From: Myxococcus qinghaiensis
GTDB taxonomy: Bacteria > Myxococcota > Myxococcia > Myxococcales > Myxococcaceae
Direction of reading: 5' to 3'
NCBI RefSeq assembly: GCF_024198215.1
Contig: NZ_JAKCFA010000016.1
Coordinates: 62,001-126,000 of the forward strand
Length of the DNA: 64,000 bases
Shown: positions 8,400 to 17,729 of the stretch, one piece after another
How the letters are laid out: the number at the start of each line of letters is the position of its first letter
Position numbering within the stretch: position 1 is the stretch's first letter
Position numbers and translations under genes: made by a program
Notes under the pieces: model-generated
Told to the model about the DNA's origin: nothing
The model's input: only the letters and a program-made list of their open reading frames with translations
Databases searched by the model: none

Positions 8400-9823
8400 T
8401 ACTTCGGCCCCTCGCGGAAGATGGCTCCCGCGAGGGTGGCCGCCACCGTCACGCCGGCGAACGCCACCAGCGCCGCGGAGACGAGCGCGAACAGCATGGG
8501 CAGCCCCGCGCCGAAGTACACGACGGCAACCCAGCCCACCCCCGCCGCGACGACCATGCGCGCGGTGCCCGCGAGCACGGGCCAGAAGACGCGCGCCACG
8601 CCCTGGGCGGCGAAGCCCAGGACGAAGCCCAGCCCCAGCAGGCCGTAGAACGGCGCGACGATGCGCAGGTACAGCAGGCCTGGCGCCAGCACCGCCTCGT
8701 CCTTGCTGAAGAGGTGCAGCCACACATTCGGCGCCACGGCGGCGAGGAGTCCAATGGAGCCCGCCACCGCGAAGCCCAGCCAGCCGCCCACCCACGCCGT
8801 GCGCCGGACGCGCTCGAAGTTGCCCGCGCCCGCGTTGGTGCCGACCATGGTGAGCACCGCCGTGCCCAGGCCGAAGAGCAGCGGCACGAGCAGGTAGTCG
8901 AGCCGGGACGCCATGCCGTAGCCCGCCAGCGCCTCCACGCCGAACAGGCCCACCGCGCCCGTGACGATGATGACCGTCAGGTTGGGCTGCACCGCGCTCA
9001 GCGCCGTGGGCAGGCCCACGCGCAGGATGTCCCGAATCAGGCGCGCCTCCAGACGCACCGGGGCCAGTCGCAGCGTGGTGCGGCCCGACGCCAGGTGTCG
9101 CAGCAGGAAGAGCGCGGCGCCCACGTAGAACAACACCATGGCCAGCCCCGCGCCCGCGATGCCCAGCGCGGGCAAGGGCCCGGCTCCGAAGATGAGCACG
9201 GGGGAGATGACGACGAGGATGCCCGCGCCGGCCAGCGTCACCGTCGCCGGCAGCTTGACGTTGCCCGCTCCCCGCAGCCCGGCCGCGAGCAGGTTGACGA
9301 CCCAGAAGGGGATGGCGCCCGCGAAGAGGTAGTTCGAGTACCGGACCGCCGCGTCCAGCGCGCCCCCAGCGCCTCCCAGCGTCCGGTAGAGCAGGGGGCC
9401 GAACAGCCATGCGAGCAGCGTGGACGCAAGCCCCAGCCCCAGCGCCATCACCACCGCGTGCCACACCAGCGCGTCCGCGTCCTCGCGCCGGTTCGCCCCC
9501 ACCGCCCGGGCAATCGCGGACGCCACGCCGCTGCCGATGCCGCCGTTGGACATCATCGTCATCAACATGAAGATGGGGAACACCAGCGACACCCCGGCCA
9601 GGGCGTCCGTGCCGAGGAAGCTCACGTACCAGGTCTCCGCCACCCCGACGAACGCCTGCGCCACCAGCACCACCGTGGTGGGCACCGCCAGCTTCAAGAG
9701 CGTCGGGAGGATGGGCGCGTGCAGCAGCGCCTCCCGGATGCCGCTCGCGCCTCCGGGGGCTGGGGGCGTCCCGCGCTCGCTGCTGGCTTCCGTGCTCAAG
9801 GGGACCGCGCTCTTCAACTGCAT
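8399..9823 (-). CDS. MATE family efflux transporter
   Basis: A 474-residue inner-membrane protein with about twelve hydrophobic helices in two similar halves, as expected for multidrug and toxic compound extrusion transporters, which export organic cations or drugs using Na+ or H+ gradients. Typical features are LLKLAVPTTVVLVAQAFVGV in the first helix and YVSFLGTDALAGVSLVFPI just after it, and the matching second half starting near RDILRVGLPTALSAVQPNL. Length is normal for the family. The ATG at 9823 has GGGAG seven bases upstream. It may export a natural product or a drug, but no neighbour points to a substrate. Confidence 0.95.
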   Translation of the reverse strand: MQLKSAVPLSTEASSERGTPPAPGGASGIREALLHAPILPTLLKLAVPTTVVLVAQAFVGVAETWYVSFLGTDALAGVSLVFPIFMLMTMMSNGGIGSGVASAIARAVGANRREDADALVWHAVVMALGLGLASTLLAWLFGPLLYRTLGGAGGALDAAVRYSNYLFAGAIPFWVVNLLAAGLRGAGNVKLPATVTLAGAGILVVISPVLIFGAGPLPALGIAGAGLAMVLFYVGAALFLLRHLASGRTTLRLAPVRLEARLIRDILRVGLPTALSAVQPNLTVIIVTGAVGLFGVEALAGYGMASRLDYLLVPLLFGLGTAVLTMVGTNAGAGNFERVRRTAWVGGWLGFAVAGSIGLLAAVAPNVWLHLFSKDEAVLAPGLLYLRIVAPFYGLLGLGFVLGFAAQGVARVFWPVLAGTARMVVAAGVGWVAVVYFGAGLPMLFALVSAALVAFAGVTVAATLAGAIFREGPK

Positions 9824-9898
9824 GGTTCAGCTCCCGCGTGACGTATGATGAGCGTAATATGGTGAGGCGGGGACTCGCAGTGAAAAACGCGCGAGGGC

Positions 9899-10798
9899 TC
9901 AGGTGAGCACGAAATCCTTGTCCGGGAGAAGGGGAGGAGGGAGCGGCTCTCCGGCCAGGTCCATGACCGAGCGCTCGATGGCGCGCGTCATGGCGTCCAG
10001 CGGCAAGTCATTGGGCTCGGTGCCGAAGGGGTCCTCCAGCTCCGCCGTCACCGTGTCGAGCGCGATGAAGGTGTAGGAGACGAAGACCGACACGAGCGGC
10101 GTGGACCAGCCCAGGGTGCCCGTCAGCGCGAAGGGCAGCAGCAGGGCGTAGATGTACACCGTGCGGTGCAGCATGACGCTGTAGACATAGGGGATGGGCG
10201 TCCCGGCGATGCGCTCGCACCCGCCGAGGACCTCCGAGAGCCGGTCCAGGTTGTCGTCGAACGAGGCCACGAGCAATTCGCCCAGGCGGCCCTGGTGCCG
10301 CAGGCGGGCGACCCACTCGGCGAGCCCCAGGACGACGCGGGCGGGACGGTGCTCCGCGGCGACCACGCGCTCGCGCACGCTGGCGGCCAGGGTGTCGAGT
10401 GGCACCGGGGTGCCGCGAAGCTGGTGGTTCAGCGTCACGGGCAGGGCACGGAGCAGGTCCGTCACCTCGCGCCGTTCCTCCAGCGAGAGCGCGGGGGAGG
10501 GGAGTGTGAGGGCCTGTCGCATGAAGGAGCGCGAGACAATCAGCAGCGAGCCCCACAGCTTGCGGGCTTCCCAGAAGCGGTCATACGCGGTGCTGTTGCG
10601 AAAGCCGAGGAAGATGGCCAGCGCCACGCCCAGCAGGCCCAGGGCGCCTTCCTTCAGGTTGAAGGGGTGGGGACCGGTGGCCACCGCCACGCAGGCGAGC
10701 ACCAGGAAGAAGCCCAGTCTCGGAAGGATGCGCGGGGCCACCGAGCCGCGCCAGACGAACAGCATGCGAAGCCAGTGCATTCGCGGACGGACAATCAT
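9899..10798 (-). CDS. Bestrophin-like channel (RFP-TM/UPF0187) protein
   Basis: A 299-residue membrane protein of the bacterial bestrophin-like family, which form pentameric anion or cation channels. Diagnostic segments are LGFFLVLACVAVATG, the LGFRNSTAYDRFWEARKLWG block near residue 65, and, towards the end, YTFIALDTVTAELEDPFG followed by NDLPLD, the conserved carboxy-terminal signature. Length matches the family. Start at 10798 is the first ATG and directly precedes a basic N-terminus. It lies 75 bases upstream of the MATE gene on the same strand; whether they are cotranscribed is unclear. Confidence 0.93.
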   Translation of the reverse strand: MIVRPRMHWLRMLFVWRGSVAPRILPRLGFFLVLACVAVATGPHPFNLKEGALGLLGVALAIFLGFRNSTAYDRFWEARKLWGSLLIVSRSFMRQALTLPSPALSLEERREVTDLLRALPVTLNHQLRGTPVPLDTLAASVRERVVAAEHRPARVVLGLAEWVARLRHQGRLGELLVASFDDNLDRLSEVLGGCERIAGTPIPYVYSVMLHRTVYIYALLLPFALTGTLGWSTPLVSVFVSYTFIALDTVTAELEDPFGTEPNDLPLDAMTRAIERSVMDLAGEPLPPPLLPDKDFVLT

Positions 10799-10854
10799 GC
10801 GGCCCCACTAACCACGGCCGGGAGCGCGCGTCGAGCAGCGCCCCCGGAGTCGGG

Positions 10855-11154
10855 TCAACGCACTTCCGGGCAGTCCCAGACGCGCTGCGTGCCGCCAGGC
10901 CCCGTGTAGAGCCGGCAGGTGCAGACGTAGTCGCTCCAGATTCCGTCCGTGCAGATTCGCGTGGCGCCCGTGCTGGTGCAGGCCGTCAGGTCCAGGTCCC
11001 AGCAATAGGGCGGCAGCGGAGGGATGGGCCGGGCCTCCGTCGACGTGTCCTCCTCGCTGCCGAGCTGCTCCAGGGCCTCGTCAGAGCGGGTCTGCTCCGC
11101 GCCCGCGAGGAACGGCAGGGCCAGCACCGCGACCAACAGGGTGTGCTTTCGCAT
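10855..11154 (-). CDS. Small secreted cysteine-containing protein
   Basis: A 99-residue protein with signal peptide MRKHTLLVAVLALPFLAGA, then an acidic linker (SDEALEQLGSEEDTSTEA) and a C-terminal domain with six cysteines (CWDLDLTAC, ICTDGIW, YVCTC, WDCPE). The spacing suggests a small disulfide-stabilised domain exported to the periplasm or outside. Family unknown; similar small secreted proteins are common in myxobacteria. The start at 11154 follows a GGGAGC about six bases upstream. Confidence 0.75.
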   Translation of the reverse strand: MRKHTLLVAVLALPFLAGAEQTRSDEALEQLGSEEDTSTEARPIPPLPPYCWDLDLTACTSTGATRICTDGIWSDYVCTCRLYTGPGGTQRVWDCPEVR

Positions 11155-11659
11155 GGGTTGCTCCCGGAATGGAGGGCCCCCACGGGGGCTCTCGGGGAGC
11201 AGGGATTCTCAGACAACAGACATTGAATGGAAAATGTACCTTGAATCGAGCGGACCTCGTGTGTGGGCCACTCGAAGGCGGGCGCCAGGGGTTGCCTTGG
11301 AGAAGTCAGGGCGTCGCGCGAAGTCGGACTGACACAGGGGGCGCTCGCCCGGTGGGCTCCCAGGTGTCTGGACGCCTGTCGCGTCGATGGACTGGGAGGT
11401 CGATGCACGCCGGGGTCGACCCTCCGAGGTCCCCTCACCGGGCTGTCAGCGGAGCGAGTCCCTGAGTCGGGCCTTGCTTCAAGGCGACCGGGTTCGCGAG
11501 CCCTGCTCCGGAGCGCTGGCGTTGCGGCCCCGGCGGAGCGTGGCCACGCATGTCCACCAGAGGTCACGGTCCATCCGTGGGCGGGGTGCGCCAGGCGGTT
11601 CATGGCGCGCGGCCCTGGGCCGACGTGGAAGCGCGACGGTTCGTCCTGGAGGTCGGCTC
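11155..11659. other. Intergenic region, about 500 bases
   Basis: It lies between the divergent small secreted protein and the mannitol-dehydrogenase-family gene. Several short frames cross it but none has a plausible ribosome site or protein character. The 11210-11240 stretch is locally A/T-rich and could hold a promoter. I see nothing else. Confidence 0.4.
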
Positions 11660-13153
11660 GTGATTCGTCTGAGCAACAGTACCCTGGTGTCCCTGCCTCC
11701 TGGCGTGGCGCGTCCCGCGTATGACCGCACCCGGGTGACGCCAGGCATCGCCCACCTTGGTGTGGGCCAGTTCCATCGCGCGCATCAGGCGCTCTACCTG
11801 GACCGCTGCCTTGCTCTCGCGGGGCAGGAGCGCTGGGGCATCGTCGGCATCGGCGTGCTGGATGGCGCGACGGAGCGCCACAAGGCGGACGCGCTCCATG
11901 CACAGCAGGGCCTCTACAGCCTGACGGAGTTCCCCGCGCGCGGACGTCCCACGGTGCGCGTGGTGGGCTCGCTCGTGGACTACCTCCATGCCCCCCGGGA
12001 CGCGGAGCGTGTGCTGGAGCAGCTGGCGGCTCCGGACCTCCGCATCGTCACGTTGACGCTCACCGAGGGCGGCTACAACCTGGACGAGGCCGGGCACTTC
12101 CTGCTGGAGACGCCCACCGTCGCCAGGGATTTGGACAGTCAGGTTCCGACGACGGCCTTCGGATTGGTCACCGAGGCGCTGCGACGCCGCCGCGAGCGCG
12201 GCCTGGGCCCCTTCACGGTGCTGAGCTGCGACAACCTCCGCCAGAATGGCGACGTGGCGCAGAACGCCTTCCTGTCATTCGCCCGGGCCCGGGTGCCGTC
12301 GCTCGCGAACTGGATGGAGGAGCACGTCACCTTTCCCAACGGGATGGTGGACCGCATCACCCCGGGCGTGACGGAACACGAGGCGGCCCGGCTCAACGAG
12401 GCCAGCGGCTTGGATGACGCGCTGCCGGTGTACTCCGAGGCCTTCATCCAGTGGGTCGTCGAGGACAGGTTCTGCGCGGGGCGGCCTCCGCTGGAGCGCG
12501 TGGGCGTCCAGTTCACCGACGACGTCGGGCCCTATGAGCAGGTCAAGCTGCGGCTGCTGAATGCTTCTCACAGCCTGCTCGCCTTTCCCGGCCTCCTGAT
12601 GGGCTACCGCTTCGTCGCCCAGGCCATGGAGGACCCCGCGCTGGTGTCCCTGCTGCGAGCCTTCCTGCGCGAGGACGCGGAGCCGCTGCTTCACGCGCCC
12701 CCGGGCCTGTCCGTGCGAGACTACGGCGACACGGTGCTGGAGCGCTTCAGCAACCCGGCCATTGGCGACCAGCTCCTGCGCATCGCCAGTGACAGCGCGT
12801 CCAAGCTCCCCAGCTTCGTCCAGCCCACGGCGCGCGAGGTGTTGCGTCAGGGCCGGGACTCCCGGCGACTCGCGTTCCTGCTCGCCGCGTTCTGCGAGTA
12901 CCTGCGAGGCGTCGACGAGCGCGGCCATGTGTTCCTCCCCGTGGAGCCCCACCTGACGGAGGCCGAGGTGCGGCGCGCGCACGCCACGGACTTGAAGGCG
13001 CCGCTGGGCCTGGCGATGTTCCAGGAGTGGGGGCTGGCGGAGCATCCCGGCTTCGTGAGGGATTGCGTCCACTTCCGCAGGGAGCTGCGCTTCAAGGGCG
13101 TCTCGGCGACGCTGGCGGAGCTGGCGCGGTCGATGGAGGAGGCCTCCGCCTGA
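11660..13153 (+). CDS. Mannitol dehydrogenase family oxidoreductase
   Basis: A 497-residue polyol-specific long-chain dehydrogenase that interconverts a sugar alcohol or aldonate with its keto sugar using NAD(P). The N-terminal Rossmann region shows GVGQFHRAHQALYLD. The catalytic signature K-x4-N-x2-H is present as KLRLLNASH, and CDNLRQNGDV is the usual central motif. Length fits mannitol 2-dehydrogenase and fructuronate reductase; sequence alone does not separate them. I chose the GTG at 11660 because GGAGG lies eight bases upstream and the family's conserved start follows; the frame is open upstream. The convergent GRP sugar transporter 15 bases away suggests a sugar-use pair. Confidence 0.93.
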   Translation: MIRLSNSTLVSLPPGVARPAYDRTRVTPGIAHLGVGQFHRAHQALYLDRCLALAGQERWGIVGIGVLDGATERHKADALHAQQGLYSLTEFPARGRPTVRVVGSLVDYLHAPRDAERVLEQLAAPDLRIVTLTLTEGGYNLDEAGHFLLETPTVARDLDSQVPTTAFGLVTEALRRRRERGLGPFTVLSCDNLRQNGDVAQNAFLSFARARVPSLANWMEEHVTFPNGMVDRITPGVTEHEAARLNEASGLDDALPVYSEAFIQWVVEDRFCAGRPPLERVGVQFTDDVGPYEQVKLRLLNASHSLLAFPGLLMGYRFVAQAMEDPALVSLLRAFLREDAEPLLHAPPGLSVRDYGDTVLERFSNPAIGDQLLRIASDSASKLPSFVQPTAREVLRQGRDSRRLAFLLAAFCEYLRGVDERGHVFLPVEPHLTEAEVRRAHATDLKAPLGLAMFQEWGLAEHPGFVRDCVHFRRELRFKGVSATLAELARSMEEASA

Positions 13154-13168
13154 GCGTCGCGTGTGATG

Positions 13169-14032
13169 TCAGGCCCGTGCCTGTCCCACCATGACGCCTC
13201 CGGAAATCACCAGGGCGATGCAGATGAAGACGAGCACCAGCTCCTTGCGCGTCTTGTGCTCCTTCAGGAGGAAGACGCCGCCGAGCGTGGAGATGGTGAC
13301 GCCCATCTGCGAGACGGTGAACCCCGTGGTGACGCCGACGCGCTCGTCCGCCAGCAGCAGCGCCAGGTTGCCCGTGGCCCAGATGAGGCCGGGGATGATG
13401 TTCAGCCAGGTCTTCTTCACGAAGGGCCGGCCCTCGCCTCGGAGCGCCAGCAGGAAGGCGCCCGTCACCAGCCCGATGGACTGGGGAAGGATGGCGTCCC
13501 AGCCGTTGATGCCGAACCACTTGGGAATGATGACGTAGGCCACCAGTCCCGCGCCGCACAGCAGCAGGGGGCCCAGGCTGGCGAACCGGGTGGACTGATG
13601 GGAGGTGTCCCGGTGCTCCTTGAAGGACGTCATCGCCACGCCGAGCATCACGATGACGAGCCCCGAGAAACCCAGCGTCATCTTCGCGGCGGTCCTCCAC
13701 TCGTGGAAGACGAAGACGCCTATCAGCGACGTCCCCATCAATTGAAGACAGACGATGGCCGGCATGGCTGTCGACACGCCGAGCAGGGTGAAGCAGCGAA
13801 ACTGATTCGTCTGTCCCAGCGCGCAGCACGCGCCGGACGCGAAGCCCGCCAGCACCACGGTGCGCGAGAGGTGGGGGGAGATGAAGCACATCGCGACCAG
13901 CGCCAGCACCAGCGCGCCGAGGGTGCTCCCCATGACCTGCTGCTTGGGCAGCCCCCCCACCTTCGCGACGAGCAACGGCTGCAGGCCCCAGCAGAGGGGC
14001 GGGATGAGCACGACCCAATTCCCCAGGCTCAT
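13169..14032 (-). CDS. GRP family sugar transporter (GlcU/RbsU-like)
   Basis: A 287-residue inner-membrane protein with ten predicted helices, resembling the glucose/ribose uptake (GRP) branch of the drug/metabolite transporter superfamily. Features include WVVLIPPLCWGLQPLLVAKV in helix 1, QTNQFRCFTLLGVSTAMPAI mid-protein and TTGFTVSQMGVTISTLGG near the end, with a final LVLVFICIALVISGGVMVG helix. Members import a sugar by proton symport. The convergent mannitol-dehydrogenase-family gene makes a polyol or keto-sugar plausible, but this is inference. Confidence 0.88.
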   Translation of the reverse strand: MSLGNWVVLIPPLCWGLQPLLVAKVGGLPKQQVMGSTLGALVLALVAMCFISPHLSRTVVLAGFASGACCALGQTNQFRCFTLLGVSTAMPAIVCLQLMGTSLIGVFVFHEWRTAAKMTLGFSGLVIVMLGVAMTSFKEHRDTSHQSTRFASLGPLLLCGAGLVAYVIIPKWFGINGWDAILPQSIGLVTGAFLLALRGEGRPFVKKTWLNIIPGLIWATGNLALLLADERVGVTTGFTVSQMGVTISTLGGVFLLKEHKTRKELVLVFICIALVISGGVMVGQARA

Positions 14033-14143
14033 CCGCGTCCTCGACTCCGTGGCCAGCGCCCCGCCCGGGTCGAATCTAGGACCGGAGCGCCGGACGGGAA
14101 GCAGACGGAAGGGAGGTGCCGGTGTGCCGCGCCTGACAGCGTG

Positions 14144-16156
14144 CTACTTGCTGTCGAGCGTGAAGACGCCGTCCCAGTTCTCGGGCGGAGGCGTCACGAG
14201 CAGGGCATCGCACCGCGCGGCGAAGCGCTGGGAGGGAGGGTCCTCGGGTGAGGCGAGGAACGCCGCGCGTGCTTCGGTGAAACGTTGGGACCGGTACAGC
14301 GCGAGTCCCTCGGCGAAGCGGGCGAGGTGCGGCGGGGGCACCGAATCCGCGGGGCCCACGAGCTCGAACACGCGGACGGGCTGCTGCTTGCCCTTGACGC
14401 GCAGCAGGTCCAGCTCACGCGCCAGCACCACGCCGCGCGCGTCGAGCAGCGTGTCCTCGGAGACGAGCGTCCGGGTGCCGTAGACCTTGGCGGCGCCCTC
14501 CAGTCGTGAGGCGAGGTTCACCGTGTCGCCGATGACGGTGTAGTCCTGGGCCACGCTGGAGCCCAGGTTGCCCGCCACCGCGTGGCCCGTGTTGATGCCG
14601 ATGCGGCAGTCGAGTCGCGGCAGCCCGCGCGCCTCGAACACCGGAGACAGGCGGTCCACCACCGCGAGCAGGTCCAGCGCGGTGAGGCACGCACGCGCGG
14701 CGTGGTCCTCCAGCGGAAGCGGCGCATTCCAGAAGCACATGATGGCGTCGCCGATGAACTTGTCGAGCGTAGCCCCATGCAGCGTCAGCACGCCCGTCGC
14801 CTGCTCGAAGTAGGTGTTGAGCAGCGCGACCAGCTCTTCCGGGCTGAGCTGCTCGCTCATCGAGGTGAAGCCCACCAAATCACTGAAGAGGACCGTGAGC
14901 AGCTTCCGCTCGCCACCCGGCGCCGCCTTCTCCGGATGCTTGAGCAGCTCGTCCACCACCTGCGGCGCGAGGTAGCGCTTGAAGAGGCCCTTTATCTGGT
15001 CCCGCTGTCTCAAGCCGCTGACCATCTCGTTGAAGGACTGCGCCACCCGGCCCACCTCGTCCGTGCCGCGCACGGGCACCTCGACGGTGAGGTCTCCCAG
15101 TCGCACGCGCCTCGCCGCCCCCTCCAACTCCACCAGCGGCGAGGCCAGCCCGCGCGCGAGGAAGAAGGCCGCCGCCAGCGCGAACAGCGTGATACCCGCG
15201 GCTGGGAGCATCATCCAGCTCCGGAAGCGCTGGAGGATGGGCGTGATTTCCGCGTCGAAGTTCCGCAGGACGAACACCCGTCCCAGCGAGGAATCATCAG
15301 TCAAGCCCTTCAGCGACTCCTCGCGAACCAGGTAGTGCGTGCCGCCAAGGTACACGTCGCGCGCCTGTCCGGCTTCCAGGTCCGGGCCGTCCAGTTGCGT
15401 CTCCAGCAGGAGATGGGAGGCCATGGCCCCATCCTCCGCGCGCACGGCGAAGCGGGGCTGGGTGTCCGCTATCTGCGGGCCCAGGGCCTCGAGCGCCATC
15501 GAGTCCTGCAAGAGCACGTCCTTCACCCATTGGCCGGACAGCACCACTCCCACCGGCTTCTTGCGCGACGACCCGTAGGCGGGCTGGGCATGGACGAGCA
15601 GCAGGTCTCCCTCGCGCACTTCCTTGGGAGGGATGAACGTGAACGGCAGGGCGCGCAGTTGCGCGGGAGACCACAGCGCCGACGTGGGCCTGTTCTCCAG
15701 TGCGGCCTTCAGCAGGGGCAGCTCCAGCGGCATGTCCCCCAGTTGCTCCGGATCCGCGCGCGTGTGGACCAGCCGTCCCCTCGCGTTGAAGAAGGCCCAC
15801 GGCGGCTCGCCACCGAACGCGTCCGTGTCCGCTGAGATGATGACCGCGCGTGCCTCGCGGATGCCGTCGGCCTCCGACGTCTCCTCCCCGAGCCCGGCCT
15901 GGGCGTCCTGGGAGTTGACCGAGAGGGACATCTCCCTGAAGGAATGGTCCATCGTCCGCGCCTCGGCCACGTCGCGAGTGCGCTCCTGGCTGGCGCGGGC
16001 GAGCCGCTGGAAGGCATCGAGCGTGCGCTCCAGGTCGCTGGCGATCTTCTGCTTCGCGGCGGCCTCCACCGCGAACGTGGTGAGCACGAGCGCCGCGATG
16101 AGCGACGCGCCTGCGAGCGCCATGAAGGCGAGGACGAGCTTCCGGGTCAGCGTCAC
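14144..16156 (-). CDS. Membrane-bound class III adenylate cyclase with HAMP domain
   Basis: A 670-residue receptor cyclase. Helix 1 (residues 8-30) and a second helix near 320-340 flank a periplasmic sensor of about 290 residues that looks cache-like. A HAMP linker follows (SPLVELEGAARRVRLGDLTV), then the cyclase homology domain from about residue 425: metal-binding aspartates in LFSDLVGFTSM and FIGDAIMCFW, the purine-selecting Lys in DKFIGD, and QDYTVIGDTVNLASRLEGA. The Lys/Asp pair favours ATP over GTP, so cAMP is the likely product. A short C-terminal extension follows (ARFAEGLALYRSQRF), resembling part of a TPR. It probably couples an extracellular ligand to cAMP signalling. Confidence 0.93.
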   Translation of the reverse strand: MTLTRKLVLAFMALAGASLIAALVLTTFAVEAAAKQKIASDLERTLDAFQRLARASQERTRDVAEARTMDHSFREMSLSVNSQDAQAGLGEETSEADGIREARAVIISADTDAFGGEPPWAFFNARGRLVHTRADPEQLGDMPLELPLLKAALENRPTSALWSPAQLRALPFTFIPPKEVREGDLLLVHAQPAYGSSRKKPVGVVLSGQWVKDVLLQDSMALEALGPQIADTQPRFAVRAEDGAMASHLLLETQLDGPDLEAGQARDVYLGGTHYLVREESLKGLTDDSSLGRVFVLRNFDAEITPILQRFRSWMMLPAAGITLFALAAAFFLARGLASPLVELEGAARRVRLGDLTVEVPVRGTDEVGRVAQSFNEMVSGLRQRDQIKGLFKRYLAPQVVDELLKHPEKAAPGGERKLLTVLFSDLVGFTSMSEQLSPEELVALLNTYFEQATGVLTLHGATLDKFIGDAIMCFWNAPLPLEDHAARACLTALDLLAVVDRLSPVFEARGLPRLDCRIGINTGHAVAGNLGSSVAQDYTVIGDTVNLASRLEGAAKVYGTRTLVSEDTLLDARGVVLARELDLLRVKGKQQPVRVFELVGPADSVPPPHLARFAEGLALYRSQRFTEARAAFLASPEDPPSQRFAARCDALLVTPPPENWDGVFTLDSK

Positions 16157-16196
16157 CGCGGACGAGGATAGCCCCGCCCGGGCGCTTCCCGCGAGT

Positions 16197-16898
16197 CTAG
16201 GGGCCCTTGCCCGAGTAATCGGGCCGGGGGCCGTACTTCTTGCCGTGCTTGTCCAGGTGGGTGTCGTCCGTGCGCGTCTCGGTCAGCTCCAGCGTGGCCG
16301 TGGCCGTGGCGCCCGACTCCACGACGACCTCCACGCGGGCGATGTCGCTCTTCTCGTCCCGCCGGTGCATGGCGAAGAGGGGATGGCGGCCGGGCGGCAC
16401 GCCGCGCAGCTCGAAGCGCCCGTCCTTGTCCGTCACCGCGAAGGCCCGGTTGGGCACCACCACCACCGTGGCCACCATCTGCTCGTGGATGTCGCAGTAC
16501 ACGTCGATGATGCCCGTCTTCTTGAACGTCTCCACGTACGTCTCGCCCGGCCGGCTCTTTCCCGCGTCGAACCTGCGCGCCACCGAGCGCGAGAAGACGT
16601 TGTGCAGCACCAGGTCCCGGTTGGCGAACTCGACCTTCTGGCCCGCGACGATGGGCAGCACCGAGGGGAAGAAGGTCTTGTCCCGCTGGCTCATCTTCGC
16701 CACCTCGGCGGGAGCCTCCTCCGTGTAGCCGGTGAGATAGACGACCACGCCGGAGCGGTCCGCCTTGGGCGTGGGCTTGCCGTCCGAGCCGATGACGAAG
16801 ATGCGCACTTCGCCCCGCACGCCGCCCGGCCCGGCGCTGGCGAGGGGCGCGGTCAGCAGCAACGCCAGGAGAAGGAGCTTCACAGCGCGACCGCCCAT
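16197..16898 (-). CDS. Secreted cupredoxin-domain protein
   Basis: A 233-residue exported protein with signal peptide ending near APLASAG. The middle is a cupredoxin: the type 1 copper ligands are all present as His99 (LVLHN) and Cys135, His138 and Met141 in CDIHEQM. A C-terminal carboxypeptidase-regulatory-like beta domain follows (DKDGRFELRGVPPGRHPLFA). It likely binds copper for electron transfer or storage in the periplasm. The start is ambiguous: ATG 16898 has GAGG close by, while GTG 16883 would overlap the upstream stop as GTGA. Either way the gene is translationally coupled to the outer-membrane protein gene upstream, and the two probably work together. Confidence 0.88.
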   Translation of the reverse strand: MGGRAVKLLLLALLLTAPLASAGPGGVRGEVRIFVIGSDGKPTPKADRSGVVVYLTGYTEEAPAEVAKMSQRDKTFFPSVLPIVAGQKVEFANRDLVLHNVFSRSVARRFDAGKSRPGETYVETFKKTGIIDVYCDIHEQMVATVVVVPNRAFAVTDKDGRFELRGVPPGRHPLFAMHRRDEKSDIARVEVVVESGATATATLELTETRTDDTHLDKHGKKYGPRPDYSGKGP

Positions 16899-17647
16899 AT
16901 GAGCCTCGGCATGAAACGCGGGGTTTCATCGGCGATGCCCGTCAGCCCGACGAACGTGCCCGCCGTAATCCACATGCGCCCGAACGACCAGGCCACGCTC
17001 GGCCCGACGAAGAGGTGCGGGTCGCCGTCCACGTCCTTGAGTCCGAACTCACCGAAGGACTCGAACGACAGCCGCAGTTCGTCCGGGATGACGGGATAGG
17101 AGACGCCCGCGGAGTAGGTCCCCAGGATTTGGACCGGCGCGTCGCCTCCACGCAGCCCGGGGATTCCCACCTGTGCGCCCAGGTCCAGCGCCACGCGCAG
17201 CCCGCTGTCCCACTGGTAGGAGCCGACCAGGTCCGCGTCCACGCGCGAGGGACTCGCCTCGCGGATGGACTGGTGCCAGACGGCGCGGATGAGGGGCTGG
17301 AAGGCGCGGTCATCGCCTCGGGGGAAGAGGCGGTAGCGGAAGTCAGCCTCGAAGGAGTCCAGCTCCGTGACGTCCCGCGTGGCGCGCACCTGGAAGGGGA
17401 TGGCCAGCTCCAGGTGCTGGCTCAAGCCGATGACGGGCGCCCACCATATCCAATAGACGGAAGGGCGGCTGGGGGACGCGGGAGCTCGGCTGCGCGCCCA
17501 CAGCCACTGCTCCAGCTCGACGTCGCCCTTGGGCACGATGTCGGTGTCGAACGTCCAGATGAAGGGGCGGCGGCCGGCCAGGGCAGGCTCGGCCCACGTC
17601 ACTCCCAGGATGCATGCCACCAGCGCCATCCAACCGACTGCTCGCAT
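16880..17647 (-). CDS. Outer-membrane beta-barrel-like protein
   Basis: A 255-residue protein with a signal peptide (MRAVGWMALVACILGVTWA..PALA) and alternating amphipathic strands ending in a hydrophobic terminal strand (MPRLIWAVAL), as in small outer-membrane barrels. Segments such as HLELAIPFQVRATRDVTELD and SFESFGEFGLKDVDGD resemble barrels annotated as transporters or phenol-pathway MetA-like proteins. Function unknown. It is the first gene of a two-gene unit with the cupredoxin protein, which suggests a role in copper or electron traffic across the outer membrane, but this is only positional inference. Confidence 0.8.
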   Translation of the reverse strand: MRAVGWMALVACILGVTWAEPALAGRRPFIWTFDTDIVPKGDVELEQWLWARSRAPASPSRPSVYWIWWAPVIGLSQHLELAIPFQVRATRDVTELDSFEADFRYRLFPRGDDRAFQPLIRAVWHQSIREASPSRVDADLVGSYQWDSGLRVALDLGAQVGIPGLRGGDAPVQILGTYSAGVSYPVIPDELRLSFESFGEFGLKDVDGDPHLFVGPSVAWSFGRMWITAGTFVGLTGIADETPRFMPRLIWAVAL

Positions 17648-17654
17648 TCGCGCT

Positions 17655-17714
17655 CCCCACCCCGGGCGACGGGGTGCTCGTGCTGGTGCCTAGCACACCA
17701 CGCCCGGGGGTGGG
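17655..17714 (-). terminator. Hairpin terminator after the esterase gene
   Basis: CCCCACCCCGGGCG at 17655-17668 pairs with CGCCCGGGGGTGGG at 17701-17714 apart from one bulge, with an inner GTGCT/AGCAC stem. It lies just downstream of the esterase stop and upstream of the next same-strand gene. Confidence 0.5.
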
Positions 17715-17729
17715 ACCGACAGGCGGTTG

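Noticed and set aside
11169..11465. 98-codon plus-strand ORF in the long spacer
   Set aside because: Poor composition, no ribosome site, no family resemblance.
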